Assembly: GCA_963835595.1 (NCBI GenBank)
Contig: CAWIGL010000002.1
Coordinates: 310,001-374,000 of the forward strand
DNA length: 64,000 nucleotides
Source of the DNA: CAWEPK01 sp963835595
Lineage (GTDB): Bacteria; Desulfobacterota; Syntrophorhabdia; Syntrophorhabdales; WCHB1-27
Direction: 5' to 3'
Shown: positions 53,025-61,306 of the stretch, piece after piece
How the letters are laid out: each line of letters begins with the position of its first letter
Numbering within the stretch: the first letter of the stretch is position 1
Notes under the pieces: model-generated
Told to the model about the DNA's origin: nothing
Database searches by the model: none
What the model saw: only the letters and a program-made list of their open reading frames with translations
Made by a program: the position numbers and the translations under genes

Positions 53025-53702
53025 ATGCGGAAGAGATGTGCCGTATTCTTCTTAGGATGCTTTTTTGCTTTATTGATTGCGGCCGGGGCAGCGAACGCCG
53101 ATACTATCGGTCCTCTGACCTCCAGCATATCGTCTACTGCCACAGATTGGAACAACACTCTTAGCTTCAACCAGTTCAACCCATCCCTCGGTACGTTAAA
53201 TTCGGTAACGCTCGGTTTGAGCGGGTCGTCCACTATGACGGTCACCTTCAACGCCATACCAGGGAGATACGGTTCGATCACGGACCCGGGCGTGACGGTG
53301 ATCTTCAATGTAAACACTACAAATAGTCTTTTCTCAACGCCCCAAATATCGCTTAGTCTAACGAGCACCGGGAGCTATACCACCTCCACCCAAGGAGGAA
53401 GCCTCGTCTTTAACCTGGGCACAACGAGCGGACCGTACAGCAATACCTATACCACAAGCAACGTCCTTGCGTACTTTACGGGCACGGGCAGTGCAATACT
53501 CGACGCATCGACCGGGACTTACTGGAATGGGAGCTACATCAGCAATATGGCGAATGAGAACACCAATGGAACGACCGCAGGCCTCACCGGCCAGATAACC
53601 TATAACTACACACCCAACCCCGTTCCCGTGCCTTCGGCGGTCCTCCTTCTCGGCCCGGGCCTTATCGGTCTTGCGCTGATACGGAAACGGCTCAAAAGAT
53701 AG
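53025..53702 (+). CDS. PEP-CTERM-like surface protein
   Basis: An exported protein of 225 residues: signal 'CAVFFLGCFFALLIAAGAANA', a Ser/Thr/Asn-rich beta domain, and a C-terminal sorting signal 'PVPVPSAVLLLGPGLIGLAL' ending 'IRKRLKR'. The tail is close to that of the protein at 28205 (both end 'GLxGLALIRxRLK'). The low-complexity 'TTSGPYSNTYTTSN' composition suits a cell-surface or matrix protein. The strong AAGGAGGGCGGT site precedes the ATG and a terminator follows, so it is a single-gene unit. Base composition is a little more AT-rich than its neighbours. Confidence 0.78.
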   Translation: MRKRCAVFFLGCFFALLIAAGAANADTIGPLTSSISSTATDWNNTLSFNQFNPSLGTLNSVTLGLSGSSTMTVTFNAIPGRYGSITDPGVTVIFNVNTTNSLFSTPQISLSLTSTGSYTTSTQGGSLVFNLGTTSGPYSNTYTTSNVLAYFTGTGSAILDASTGTYWNGSYISNMANENTNGTTAGLTGQITYNYTPNPVPVPSAVLLLGPGLIGLALIRKRLKR

Positions 53703-53723
53703 CGAACGGATCATCAATCGGGA

Positions 53724-53753
53724 GGCAGGGCCTTGGCGGCCCTGCCTTTTTTG
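53724..53753 (+). terminator. Rho-independent terminator
   Basis: GGCAGGGCC-ttggc-GGCCCTGCC followed by TTTTTTG, 21 bases after the PEP-CTERM-like gene. Confidence 0.92.
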
Positions 53754-53859
53754 TTGACCGCAGCTCAATGTCAATCTATGTGCGCCCCGGCGTTTTTTAA
53801 AAGGGCCGGCCGCCGCTGTCTGCACAAAGCAGCCGGCAGCCTGCCGGCCGATCGCTTCC

Positions 53860-54093
53860 CTAATCCAGGTCTGCGCTACCGCCGAATTCACCAAAATTAT
53901 CTTGGAGAAATTTCACGACCGAAGCACGAAGGATCCTCACTGTCTTGTTCAGCTTCATGCTGTCCATAAGCCCCATGTCGCACCAACGGTAAACAGTCTT
54001 CGGAGACACAGACAACAACATTGCGACTTCCGCAGGCTTCAATAACTTCCGAGTGGGCATCTCCCGGAGTAGCTCCTGAAACTCGTCTCTCAT
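53860..54093 (-). CDS. Excisionase/MerR-type helix-turn-helix protein
   Basis: A 77-residue DNA-binding protein. 'RKLLKPAEVAMLLSVSPKTVYRWCDMG' (split here: helix 1 and recognition helix) and 'MKLNKTVRILRASVVKFLQDN' match the small HTH_17/excisionase family. GGGGAGGGGAACG precedes the ATG at 54093. It is alone: no integrase, recombinase or phage gene is nearby, and 840 bases of gene-free sequence lie upstream. It could be a remnant of a mobile element or a free-standing regulator. Confidence 0.8.
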   Translation of the reverse strand: MRDEFQELLREMPTRKLLKPAEVAMLLSVSPKTVYRWCDMGLMDSMKLNKTVRILRASVVKFLQDNFGEFGGSADLD

Positions 54094-54584
54094 CGTTCCC
54101 CTCCCCAATGGCCGGCCCGAACCGCCGAGCAATGGTGAAGAGCCAGGTATGCATGTCTGCGAACGGTAGGGCCGGCGACAATACCCGATACGTGCATGGC
54201 TGTTCCTTGGTGTTTCGCCCACGACCAATCGCCGGAAACGGATCGTTTTCCGCCCCGGCATCGGTTCAATCGGGGAACAGCCCAGTCCTTGCTTGTTCAC
54301 CGGTTATGGGAAAGAACATGCAAGCGGCGCGCCATGCATACGGAGATGGAACGAACCGTAATGATTGGGATTTTAAGACCAACCCGGCTTGTAACAGGGG
54401 AAACTATTTCCTTCGCGCCGGAAAAAACTTCCCGAAACGGCCCCCCGCCCCGCGCGGTCTATCCCGGCCCCTAGGCGCCCGCAAGGAGGCGCAGGGCATT
54501 CCCTCTATACACTCTGTCCTTATCCGCTTTGGCCGCGTCCATAGCCGCCACGCTCGAGGCCGCGCGCGGCCCATTGATAAATGA
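54094..54584. other. Gene-poor stretch
   Basis: Between the HTH gene and the first hairpin I find no convincing gene. Open frames here have no family likeness, no ribosome sites and biased composition. Together with 54605-54829 this makes about 840 gene-free bases around three hairpins, which suggests remnant or non-coding-RNA DNA. Confidence 0.5.
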
Positions 54585-54604
54585 CCCTGCTGCAAGCAGC
54601 AGGG
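54585..54604. repeat. Hairpin A of a covarying pair
   Basis: CCCTGCTGCAAGCAGCAGGG is a perfect hairpin. It has the same 20-base frame as the hairpin at 54788, with two stem bases on each side changed so that pairing is kept. That is the mark of selection on structure. Confidence 0.7.
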
Positions 54605-54636
54605 TATCCGCTGAACGCTTTTCGTGAGCGGGGAGG

Positions 54637-54659
54637 CTCGCCGGGCAAAGCCCGGCGAG
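54637..54659. repeat. Perfect GC-rich hairpin
   Basis: CTCGCCGGGC-aaa-GCCCGGCGAG has a 10-base stem with a three-base loop, lying between hairpins A and C. There is no T-tract (GGGGGTG follows). It may be part of the same element. Confidence 0.6.
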
Positions 54660-54787
54660 GGGGTGCTGAACCCCAATGATTGCCTGTTATAAAGGGTGCC
54701 AAAGCTCCAAGGATGATAGTCGGATGCAAAAGACGCGGGAACGAAAGAGCGCGCAAAACAGCTTTTATGGGGAAAGGGCGATAGTAT

Positions 54788-54807
54788 CCCTGTAGCAAGC
54801 TACAGGG
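54788..54807. repeat. Hairpin C of a covarying pair
   Basis: CCCTGTAGCAAGCTACAGGG matches hairpin A outside the two compensated stem pairs. It is followed by AATCC where A is followed by TATCC. The pair, 203 bases apart, could be the ends of a small non-autonomous element or REP-like units. Confidence 0.7.
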
Positions 54808-54829
54808 AATCCACAAGTTGAATTTTTTG

Positions 54830-54858
54830 TTGAACATAATTGCTCGAAGTATTAACAT
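54830..54858 (+). promoter_or_regulatory. Possible promoter of the lone binding-protein gene
   Basis: TTGAAC, a 17-base spacer and TAACAT. The start would be about 68 bases before the ATG at 54933. The hexamers are moderate matches. Confidence 0.4.
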
Positions 54859-54932
54859 GGAGATGTTCACTGTGACGGACGGTATTCACGACGCATTGCC
54901 TATATGCCCGGAATCGATAAGGAGGGGGCGTT

Positions 54933-56186
54933 ATGAAGATGATCGGAAAGGTCCTGTTCTTTTTCGTTCTGTCCCTTGGCCTCGTCAGCGCTGCACATCC
55001 TGCGGACCCCATTCTCCTTGGCGTCCCGACTTCATTGAAGCTGCTGGAAGGCTACGAAAGCCACAGGGCGGTAGTCCTTGCCACCGAAGAGATCAATGCG
55101 AAGGGCGGCGTTGCCGTAGGGAAAGAAAAACGGTTATTGAAGGTGGAGGCCCTCGATATAAGGGACGGCGAGCCCGGCATCCCCGTCTCGGAGGCGCTCC
55201 TCGGCATCGAAAAGCTCATCCTGGACAAGAAGATATACGCGTCCCTCGTCGGCAATTTCAGGTCCGAGGCGCTCCTGGCCGCGATGGACATCTATTCCAA
55301 GTATAAGGTCATCAACATCGGGAGCATCCCGATGTCGCCCAAATTTCAGGAGAAGGTGCTGAGCAACCCTGAGAAGTATAAATATTCTTTCAGGGTCTGT
55401 CTCGAAGCTACCGGTCTTTCAAGGTACATGAGCGGGTTGATGAAGACAATCGGAAAGAGCTTCGGGTACAACAAGGTGTTCATCGCGACGCAGGACGTCT
55501 TGTGGGCGGCGGCGACGGGCGCCATGATGGAGAAATGGTACAAGGAGAACGGCTGGACCGTCCTCGGGTTCGAAAAGTATCCCACCGGGGCTTCCGATTT
55601 TTCCCCCTCTCTGTTGAAGGCAAGATCGGGCGGCGCGCAGCTTATCCTGGTCGTATTCGACATGCCCACAAGCGGCATCCTCGTAAAGCAGTGGAGGTCG
55701 ATGAGGGTCCCGGCCCTGATGGCGGGATATAACGGACCGCTGATGGGGTCGAAGGCGTGGAGCACCTTCGGCGAGGACATCGAGGATTCGCTCAATATCA
55801 TAGAGGACATCGGTCCCATCCCGGTGAGGGCCTATCCGCCGGCCACGAGGTTTTACGAGGCGTACATGAAACGGTGGAAGGAAAGCCCGCAGGCCGGCCA
55901 CGGGGTCGGCGCTTCCTACGACGCCGTCTACATGCTTGCCGCAGCCATAGAAAAGGCGGGGACGCTCGACCGCGATGAGGTGTCCGCGGCCATCGCCGCG
56001 ACCGATAAGGCAGGAGGGGTCGTGGGCAGGCTGAAATTCGATAAAGGGCACCAGTTGATCTACGGAGACGACCCGAAGACGGGCGGATTGGGCGTCTGGT
56101 TCCAGTGGAAGAAGGGGCAAAGAGTCATCGTATATCCCGAATCGGTGGCCGACGCAAAGATAGAGAAGCCGGTCTTTACGAAGTAA
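54933..56186 (+). CDS. Liv-type substrate-binding protein, orphan
   Basis: A periplasmic binding protein of 417 residues. The signal peptide is 'VLFFFVLSLGLVSAAHPADP'. The mature start 'PILLGVPTSLKLLEGYESHRAVVLATEEINAKGG' (split) and 'VASYDAVYMLAAAIEKAG'-type C-terminal helix ('GVGASYDAVYMLAAAIEKAG') are typical of LivK proteins. The usual 'GPxxSxxxxA' mid motif is replaced by 'GNFRSEALLAAMDIYSKYK', seen in aromatic- or amide-binding relatives. No permease or ATPase genes follow on this strand; the convergent operon beyond codes for a Liv importer and may share permeases with it. AAGGAGGGGGCGTT precedes the ATG. Confidence 0.9.
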   Translation: MKMIGKVLFFFVLSLGLVSAAHPADPILLGVPTSLKLLEGYESHRAVVLATEEINAKGGVAVGKEKRLLKVEALDIRDGEPGIPVSEALLGIEKLILDKKIYASLVGNFRSEALLAAMDIYSKYKVINIGSIPMSPKFQEKVLSNPEKYKYSFRVCLEATGLSRYMSGLMKTIGKSFGYNKVFIATQDVLWAAATGAMMEKWYKENGWTVLGFEKYPTGASDFSPSLLKARSGGAQLILVVFDMPTSGILVKQWRSMRVPALMAGYNGPLMGSKAWSTFGEDIEDSLNIIEDIGPIPVRAYPPATRFYEAYMKRWKESPQAGHGVGASYDAVYMLAAAIEKAGTLDRDEVSAAIAATDKAGGVVGRLKFDKGHQLIYGDDPKTGGLGVWFQWKKGQRVIVYPESVADAKIEKPVFTK

Positions 56187-56281
56187 TCGGGGAAAACCGG
56201 GGGCCGCTCGATTGACGCAGCCCCCGGACCCGCCGAGGGCCGGAAGCGGGCCGAAGTACACACCTGCCTTTCGGAACTTCC

Positions 56282-58567
56282 CTATCTTCCTTCCCTTCGC
56301 TTTTCGTCGATCGCTGCCAGGACGTTCTCCGGCGACAGCGGAAGTCTTTTTATCCGTACACCGATAGCGTCATATACGGCGTTCGCCAGTGCAGCGGCGG
56401 TCGGCGGCGCGGCCACTTCTGCCACTCCCTTTGCGCCAAAAGGACCGAAGGGGTCGTACGTCCCGGTAAAGTAGACTGACAGCGGCGGCATCTCGACGGG
56501 GCCTATCGTCCCCGAAGTCATGAAATCGGGGTTCATAATGTGGCCGTCCCGGTATACCATCTCCTCAGTCTTGGCAAAGCCCAACCCTTGCAATACCTGC
56601 CCCTCTATCTGCCCTTCGGCCCCAACCGGATTGATGATGTTGCCGCCGTCGTTGGCCGCCCAGACCTTCAGAACCTTGATCTCGCCGGTTGCCTCGTTCA
56701 CCTCGACCTCCACGACCTGGGTCGCAAAGGAGTAGGTGGAGCAAGGGTTGCTCTGCTGTGTCGGCTCCATCTTCGTCGTATCGGGCTCGTCCTGGCCGGC
56801 CCCACGGATCTTCTTCCCCTTCTTGTGAAAGAGGGCGAAATGGGCTACTTCCCCCACAGTTGCACGCGAATCGGGAACGCCCTTAAGATATATCTTTCCT
56901 TCCCGGACAGTGATGTCTTCCGGGTCCGCCTCCAGCATTTCCGCCGCTTCTTCGACCAAGATTCTCTTGGCCTCGGCGGCCGCCCTCATGACGGCGATAC
57001 CCCCCGAATACGTAACGCGCGATCCCCAGGGGCCGAGGGCATACGGGGTGATATCCGTATCCGGTAGGACGGTGCGGACGGACTCAAACGGGACATCCAG
57101 GACCTCGGCTGCCATCTGGCGGAAGGTGGTATCCCTCCCCTGGCCGTATTCGCCCTCGCCTGAATATATCACGACCTCGCCGTCCTGAAGGATTTCCACA
57201 TACGCATTGCTTCCAGCGAAAGTGTCGGAATGGCGGTCGTCTACCTCGTGGATCGTACACGCCATGCCTACGCCCCGCTTGAGGTGGCGTTGCTTACCCC
57301 GCTTCTGCCCCCAACCGGAGGACTCGACGGTCTGGTCGATGGCCTCCGTCAGGCCGCAGCTCGATATCTTCCAGCCGTGAACGGTCGTGTCGCCGGAGCG
57401 CGTTGCGTTCCGCCGCCTGATTTCCGCCGGATCGATACCGAGATCTTCGGCGATGATGTCGAGCTGCGAGTCGAAGGCAAAGGTATTCTGCGGATTACCA
57501 TAGCCCCGATAAGCGCCCACGGGGCTCTTGTTCGTATAGACCAGCTTCGCGTCGGTCCGGATCGCCGGGATACGATACACATTGTCATTGCGGTGGGAGC
57601 AGACGATAATCATCGCGGCGGCCATGTCGCAGTAAGCCCCGGCATCGTAATAGAAGCTCAGTTCCCGCCCGAGGATAGTGCCGTCTTTCCTCACTGCGGT
57701 CTTAACGTAATAGCGGCCGGCGAAACGCGGCCGGCTCGCGAAATACTCCTCTTCCCGCGTGTATACCATCTTGACGGGATGGCCCGTAATTCTCGAGAGG
57801 ACGGCCGATGCCGGGTAAATGGCGTTCAGCACAACTTTGCTCCCGAAGGAACCTCCCGTGTAACACTGGATGACGCGGACCCGGTCGGCAGGAACCTTAA
57901 GAACGCGCGAAAGCATGATCTGAAGGCCCGAGGCACTCATCGTTCCCGTGTAGAGGGTGATCCTGCCGCCGACATCCCAATCGACGACGCAGCCATAGGG
58001 CTCCGCATACGACTGGTGGACCCGTTGGGTATCGAAACGGTCTTCTCGAACGAGATAAGCCTCTGCCATGGCGCATTCGATATCGCCTTTGTTGATATTA
58101 ATACGCACCCCGATGTTGTTGGGAGCGTCATCGTGCAATTGGGGAACCCCCTCGGAAACGGCCTCCTCCGGGTCGAAGACGGCGGGGAGGTCTTCGTATT
58201 CGACTACGATCCGCTCGAGGGCCTCGCTTGCCGCTTCCTCGTCGACGGCGGCCACGGCCGCGATCTCATCGCCTTTGTACCGCACGCGGTCTATTGCGAA
58301 GACTGTCATATCCGCCCGGCGCTCGCCGAAGCCGTAGATAACAGGGGGCAGGTCCTTGGCCGTAATCACCGCTTTGACACCGGGGACTTTCAGTGCCGGA
58401 GAAACGTCGAGGTGGACCAGCCGTGCGTGGTGGCGCGTGGAACGGAGTATTTTTCCCGCCAACATGCCGGGCAGGACCAAATCGGCGGTAAACTTTGCTC
58501 GCCCCGTAACCTTAGGAATAGAGTCCGGGTGAGGCAATCTTTTTCGGACGATTGTAAACTCTTTCAT
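56282..58567 (-). CDS. Molybdopterin-binding subunit, 4-hydroxybenzoyl-CoA reductase-like
   Basis: The large catalytic subunit (761 residues) of a xanthine-oxidase-family molybdenum enzyme. 'RVHQSYAEPYGCVVDWD', 'CYTGGSFGSKVVLNAIYPAS', 'YTNKSPVGAYRGYGNPQ', 'GEGEYGQGRDTTFRQ' and 'GPFGAKGVAEVAAPP' (catalytic Glu of the 'GAKGVAE' loop) show an intact cofactor site. Its length and the accompanying iron-sulphur-containing FAD subunit point to 4-hydroxybenzoyl-CoA reductase (HcrA), which removes the phenolic hydroxyl of hydroxybenzoyl-CoA anaerobically. Another hydroxyaryl or N-heterocyclic substrate is possible. It is last in a minus-strand operon after the FAD and [2Fe-2S] subunits. Confidence 0.88.
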   Translation of the reverse strand: MKEFTIVRKRLPHPDSIPKVTGRAKFTADLVLPGMLAGKILRSTRHHARLVHLDVSPALKVPGVKAVITAKDLPPVIYGFGERRADMTVFAIDRVRYKGDEIAAVAAVDEEAASEALERIVVEYEDLPAVFDPEEAVSEGVPQLHDDAPNNIGVRININKGDIECAMAEAYLVREDRFDTQRVHQSYAEPYGCVVDWDVGGRITLYTGTMSASGLQIMLSRVLKVPADRVRVIQCYTGGSFGSKVVLNAIYPASAVLSRITGHPVKMVYTREEEYFASRPRFAGRYYVKTAVRKDGTILGRELSFYYDAGAYCDMAAAMIIVCSHRNDNVYRIPAIRTDAKLVYTNKSPVGAYRGYGNPQNTFAFDSQLDIIAEDLGIDPAEIRRRNATRSGDTTVHGWKISSCGLTEAIDQTVESSGWGQKRGKQRHLKRGVGMACTIHEVDDRHSDTFAGSNAYVEILQDGEVVIYSGEGEYGQGRDTTFRQMAAEVLDVPFESVRTVLPDTDITPYALGPWGSRVTYSGGIAVMRAAAEAKRILVEEAAEMLEADPEDITVREGKIYLKGVPDSRATVGEVAHFALFHKKGKKIRGAGQDEPDTTKMEPTQQSNPCSTYSFATQVVEVEVNEATGEIKVLKVWAANDGGNIINPVGAEGQIEGQVLQGLGFAKTEEMVYRDGHIMNPDFMTSGTIGPVEMPPLSVYFTGTYDPFGPFGAKGVAEVAAPPTAAALANAVYDAIGVRIKRLPLSPENVLAAIDEKRREGR

Positions 58568-58582
58568 CGGGATTCTTTCCTC

Positions 58583-59542
58583 CTATCTGGACCGGCCCCG
58601 CAAGGCCGCAAGGATTTCCTCCATCCTGGCAGCGATGGCTCGCTTTTTGAAATCGACCGACCCACGGGTGAAAGAGACCAGGCGCACCTCTTCCGCTGTC
58701 TTACGGGCAATCTCTTCCGCCGGCGCACCGGCGTTAAGCATCGCTTCCGCGCTACGCGCCCGCATGGGGCGGCTGGCTGCACATCCAAGGACGACGCGAG
58801 CGCCCTGTCCGCTGACCGGCGGTACCACGCTGAGAGTAAAGGCTGCGAAGTCCAGGTTGTCCTGCCGGCGAAATTTTACGAATACCCCTGCCGGACCGGG
58901 CAACGGTATAAGAACCTCCGTCAGGACCTCTCCGGGCGCAAGGTCCAGGTAGCGGATGCCGTCTCCCAGGAAAAAGTCGTCGATGTCCATCACCCTCTCG
59001 CTGCTTTCGGAGACAAGGCGCACCTTTGCGCAGAGGGCGACGAGCGGTCCCACGGAATCCCCCGATTGCAACGCAAAGCAGCCTTTGCGGCTCCTCGGCA
59101 CTATATAACACCGGTTGCCCCCGCAAGCCTTGCGACAATCGGGGAAGCCGGCCCGCCAGAAAGACGACCTGTTGAAGAACAGGCACCGGCTGTTGAGGCA
59201 GATATTTCCTCCCAGGGTCGCCTTGTTGCGGATCTGCGGCGAGCCCACGGCCGCGGAAGCTTGGGCCAGCATGGGGACCTTCTGCCTGATCAGCGGGTGG
59301 GCAGCTATGTCATTCAAGGCGGTCAGCGCCCCTATCGCGATCGATCCCTCTTTTTCCTGACGGATACCGTCGAGACCCGGTATCGACTTCAGGGCGACGA
59401 TTGCGCCGGGACGGATGAGCTTGAGATTCTTGAGCACCAGGACATCCGTCCCGCCGGCCATGAGCACGGCGTCCGGGTATTCCCCTAGAAGGCGGCCGGC
59501 CTCCGCCACGCTGCGAGCTGGGATAAACGATGTTCCCATCAT
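58583..59542 (-). CDS. FAD subunit with extra [4Fe-4S] loop, HcrB-like
   Basis: A 319-residue FAD-binding subunit. 'VLMAGGTDVLVLKNLKL' and 'GSPQIRNKATLGGNICL' bind FAD. Directly after comes an insert that ordinary xanthine-dehydrogenase FAD subunits lack, with Cys120, Cys136, Cys140, Cys145 and Cys155 in 'SRCLFFNRSSFWRAGFPDC' and 'GGNRCYIVPRSRKGCFALQS'. Such a Cys-bearing loop holds the additional [4Fe-4S] cluster of 4-hydroxybenzoyl-CoA reductase (HcrB), which allows electron flow to a low-potential reaction. The ATG at 59542 overlaps the upstream stop (ATGA) with GGAGGCGGA before it. Confidence 0.9.
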   Translation of the reverse strand: MMGTSFIPARSVAEAGRLLGEYPDAVLMAGGTDVLVLKNLKLIRPGAIVALKSIPGLDGIRQEKEGSIAIGALTALNDIAAHPLIRQKVPMLAQASAAVGSPQIRNKATLGGNICLNSRCLFFNRSSFWRAGFPDCRKACGGNRCYIVPRSRKGCFALQSGDSVGPLVALCAKVRLVSESSERVMDIDDFFLGDGIRYLDLAPGEVLTEVLIPLPGPAGVFVKFRRQDNLDFAAFTLSVVPPVSGQGARVVLGCAASRPMRARSAEAMLNAGAPAEEIARKTAEEVRLVSFTRGSVDFKKRAIAARMEEILAALRGRSR

Positions 59543-60024
59543 TCCGCCTCCGCCTCTGAGGCAGCCATTTTGACGGCCTCTATAATCTTGTAGTACCCGG
59601 TACAGCGGCACATAACTCCCTTGATGCCCTGCCGGATCTCGTCATCTGTCGGGTGGGGGTTCTCCTGGAGAAGGCCGTAGGTCGCCATGACCATGCCGGG
59701 AGTGCAGTAGCCGCACTGGATAGCCCCTGCTTCGACAAAGGCTTTCTGGATGGGATGCAGGCTGTCTCCCTGAGCCAGGCCCTCTATGGTCAGGACGCGG
59801 CCTTCCTCGACCTCCAGGGCGAGTGTCAGGCAACTATTCACCGCCTTTCCGTTCAGGAGGACCGTGCAGTGTCCGCACTGGCCTTCGCCGCAACCCCGCT
59901 TTGTTCCCGTCATGGCCATACGATCCCGGAGAACCTCCTGCAGCGTCTCATCCTGCCGGACAAAGAGCTGCACCCTGTCTCCGTTGATCCATAGGTTTAG
60001 CGCTGTCATCCTGTCTTCTTTCAT
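59539..60024 (-). CDS. [2Fe-2S] subunit, HcrC-like
   Basis: A 161-residue iron-sulphur subunit. The plant-ferredoxin-type cluster is bound by 'GTKRGCGEGQCGHCTVLLNG' and the next Cys in 'NSCLTLAL'; the second cluster by 'IQCGYCTPGMVM' and 'VMCRCTGYYKIIEAV'. It passes electrons between the FAD/[4Fe-4S] subunit and the molybdenum site. The ATG at 60024 has GAGGAG before it. It starts the three-subunit enzyme block that follows the Liv importer and the GNAT gene. Confidence 0.95.
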   Translation of the reverse strand: MKEDRMTALNLWINGDRVQLFVRQDETLQEVLRDRMAMTGTKRGCGEGQCGHCTVLLNGKAVNSCLTLALEVEEGRVLTIEGLAQGDSLHPIQKAFVEAGAIQCGYCTPGMVMATYGLLQENPHPTDDEIRQGIKGVMCRCTGYYKIIEAVKMAASEAEAE

Positions 60025-60045
60025 TTAACTCCTCTATCTCCTGCT

Positions 60046-60598
60046 TTATGCTTTCCCCTCATTCGCTGTGTATCCGGGTTTATTCTGCCACTCGTTCCGT
60101 AGAATGCCCATCTGATAAAGGCTCCAGTAAGCGTCACCCATGCGTCGCGCCTTCCTGATGTGCCCCTCCCGCACGAAGCCCGTTTTTTCGTAGCAGGCTA
60201 TCGCCGGAAGATTGAAATCGAATACGAAGAGATCGATCCGGTGCAACTCCAGCTCGCCGAACCCGAGCTTTCAGAAGGGCCCGCACCATGTCGCTCCCCA
60301 CGCCCCGTCGCCGCCATGCGTCAGCTATAAGCACCCGGGACATCCGCGCAGACCTATTGCGGTAATCGATCATGTCGAGCTCGATATGGCCCACGACCTC
60401 CGTCCCGACGACGGCCTTAAAAATTACCCGTGAGGGCGGGATTCCGCCGGCAGCCGCCAAGTATTCTTCCAGCTGGGGTACATCCAGGGGGAATCGGAAG
60501 ATCGGCCCTGCCCATTGGAGAAGGAATTCCGGCGAATGCGCCCAATCGATCAGCCGTTGGAAATCTTCCCGCCCGAAGGCTTGCAAGGCTATCTTCAA
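60046..60598 (-). CDS. GNAT acetyltransferase (frame break)
   Basis: A RimJ/RimL-type N-acetyltransferase of about 183 residues. 'FQRLIDWAHSPEFLLQWAG', 'EVVGHIELDMIDYRNRSARM' and 'DAWRRRGVGSDMVRALLKA' (acetyl-CoA loop) are in one frame. One extra base near 60264-60266 shifts the rest: 'GFGELELHRIDLFVFDFNLP' and 'ACYEKTGFVREGHIRKARRM'. The corrected protein is complete. It lies between livF and the hydroxybenzoyl-CoA-reductase-like genes, with close spacing on both sides; its substrate is unknown. Confidence 0.83.
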
Positions 60599-60601
60599 TC
60601 C

Positions 60602-61306
60602 CTATCCTCCCAGGTACGCCTTCTTCACGTGCTCGTTGCAGAGGAGGTCCCGCGCCTCCCCCGTAAGTACAATCCTTCCTGTCTCCATCACGTATCCGCG
60701 GTCCGCCAGTTGAAGCGCCAGGTTCAGGTTCTGCTCCACGAGGAGAACCGTCGTCCCCCTGTCGCGTATCCCCCGGACTATTGCTGCCACCTTTTCAACC
60801 ATGAGAGGAGCAAGCCCCAGCGACGGTTCGTCTAGGAGCAGTAAAGCCGGCCTGGCCATGAGCGCCCGGCCGATTGCCAGCATCTGCTGCTCGCCTCCGG
60901 AGAGCGTCCCTGCGGGCTGACGGCGCCTCTCCTTCAGGACCGCGAAGTCTTCAAAAATCCCCTCCATTTCCTCCCGCACCTTTTTGCGGGAAAACCAGGA
61001 ATAGGCGCCCATCTGGAGGTTTTCTTCGACCGTCATGTCGGGCCAGACTTTCCTTCCTTCCGGACAATGGGCAATGCCCAGCTTGACGATCGCCCGGGGT
61101 TTGAGCCTGTGGATTTCGCTGCCCAGGAACTCTATCTTCCCTCCCGTGGGGGCAATGAGCCCCGAGATCGCCCGGAGTGTAGTGCTCTTTCCTGCGCCGT
61201 TCGCCCCGACAAGAGTGACCAACTCCCCCCGGCCGACCTCAAGGTCGATTTCCCTCAGAACCTCGATCTTGCCGTAACGAGCTACCACCCCGGTCAGCTT
61301 AAGCAC
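60602..61306 (-). CDS. livF: Liv-type ABC importer ATPase LivF
   Basis: A 234-residue ATPase with 'GANGAGKSTTLRAISGLIAP', 'GIAHCPEGRKVWPDMTVEENL', 'LSGGEQQMLAIGRALM', 'LLLLDEPSLGLAP' and 'VEQNLNLALQLADRGYVM'. The GTG at 61306 is preferred to one at 61315 for its distance from AAAGGTG. It overlaps the LivG stop. This is the third LivF in the window. Confidence 0.94.
   Translation of the reverse strand: MLKLTGVVARYGKIEVLREIDLEVGRGELVTLVGANGAGKSTTLRAISGLIAPTGGKIEFLGSEIHRLKPRAIVKLGIAHCPEGRKVWPDMTVEENLQMGAYSWFSRKKVREEMEGIFEDFAVLKERRRQPAGTLSGGEQQMLAIGRALMARPALLLLDEPSLGLAPLMVEKVAAIVRGIRDRGTTVLLVEQNLNLALQLADRGYVMETGRIVLTGEARDLLCNEHVKKAYLGG

Noticed and set aside
54404..54870. Short minus-strand proteins in the hairpin region
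   Set aside because: They follow the hairpins, lack ribosome sites and have Arg/Pro-rich composition typical of random GC-rich frames.
57230..59488. Very long plus-strand open frame opposite the molybdenum-enzyme genes
   Set aside because: A 752-codon frame is open only because of GC-rich codon bias on the other strand; the minus strand codes clear XdhA/HcrA and HcrB families.
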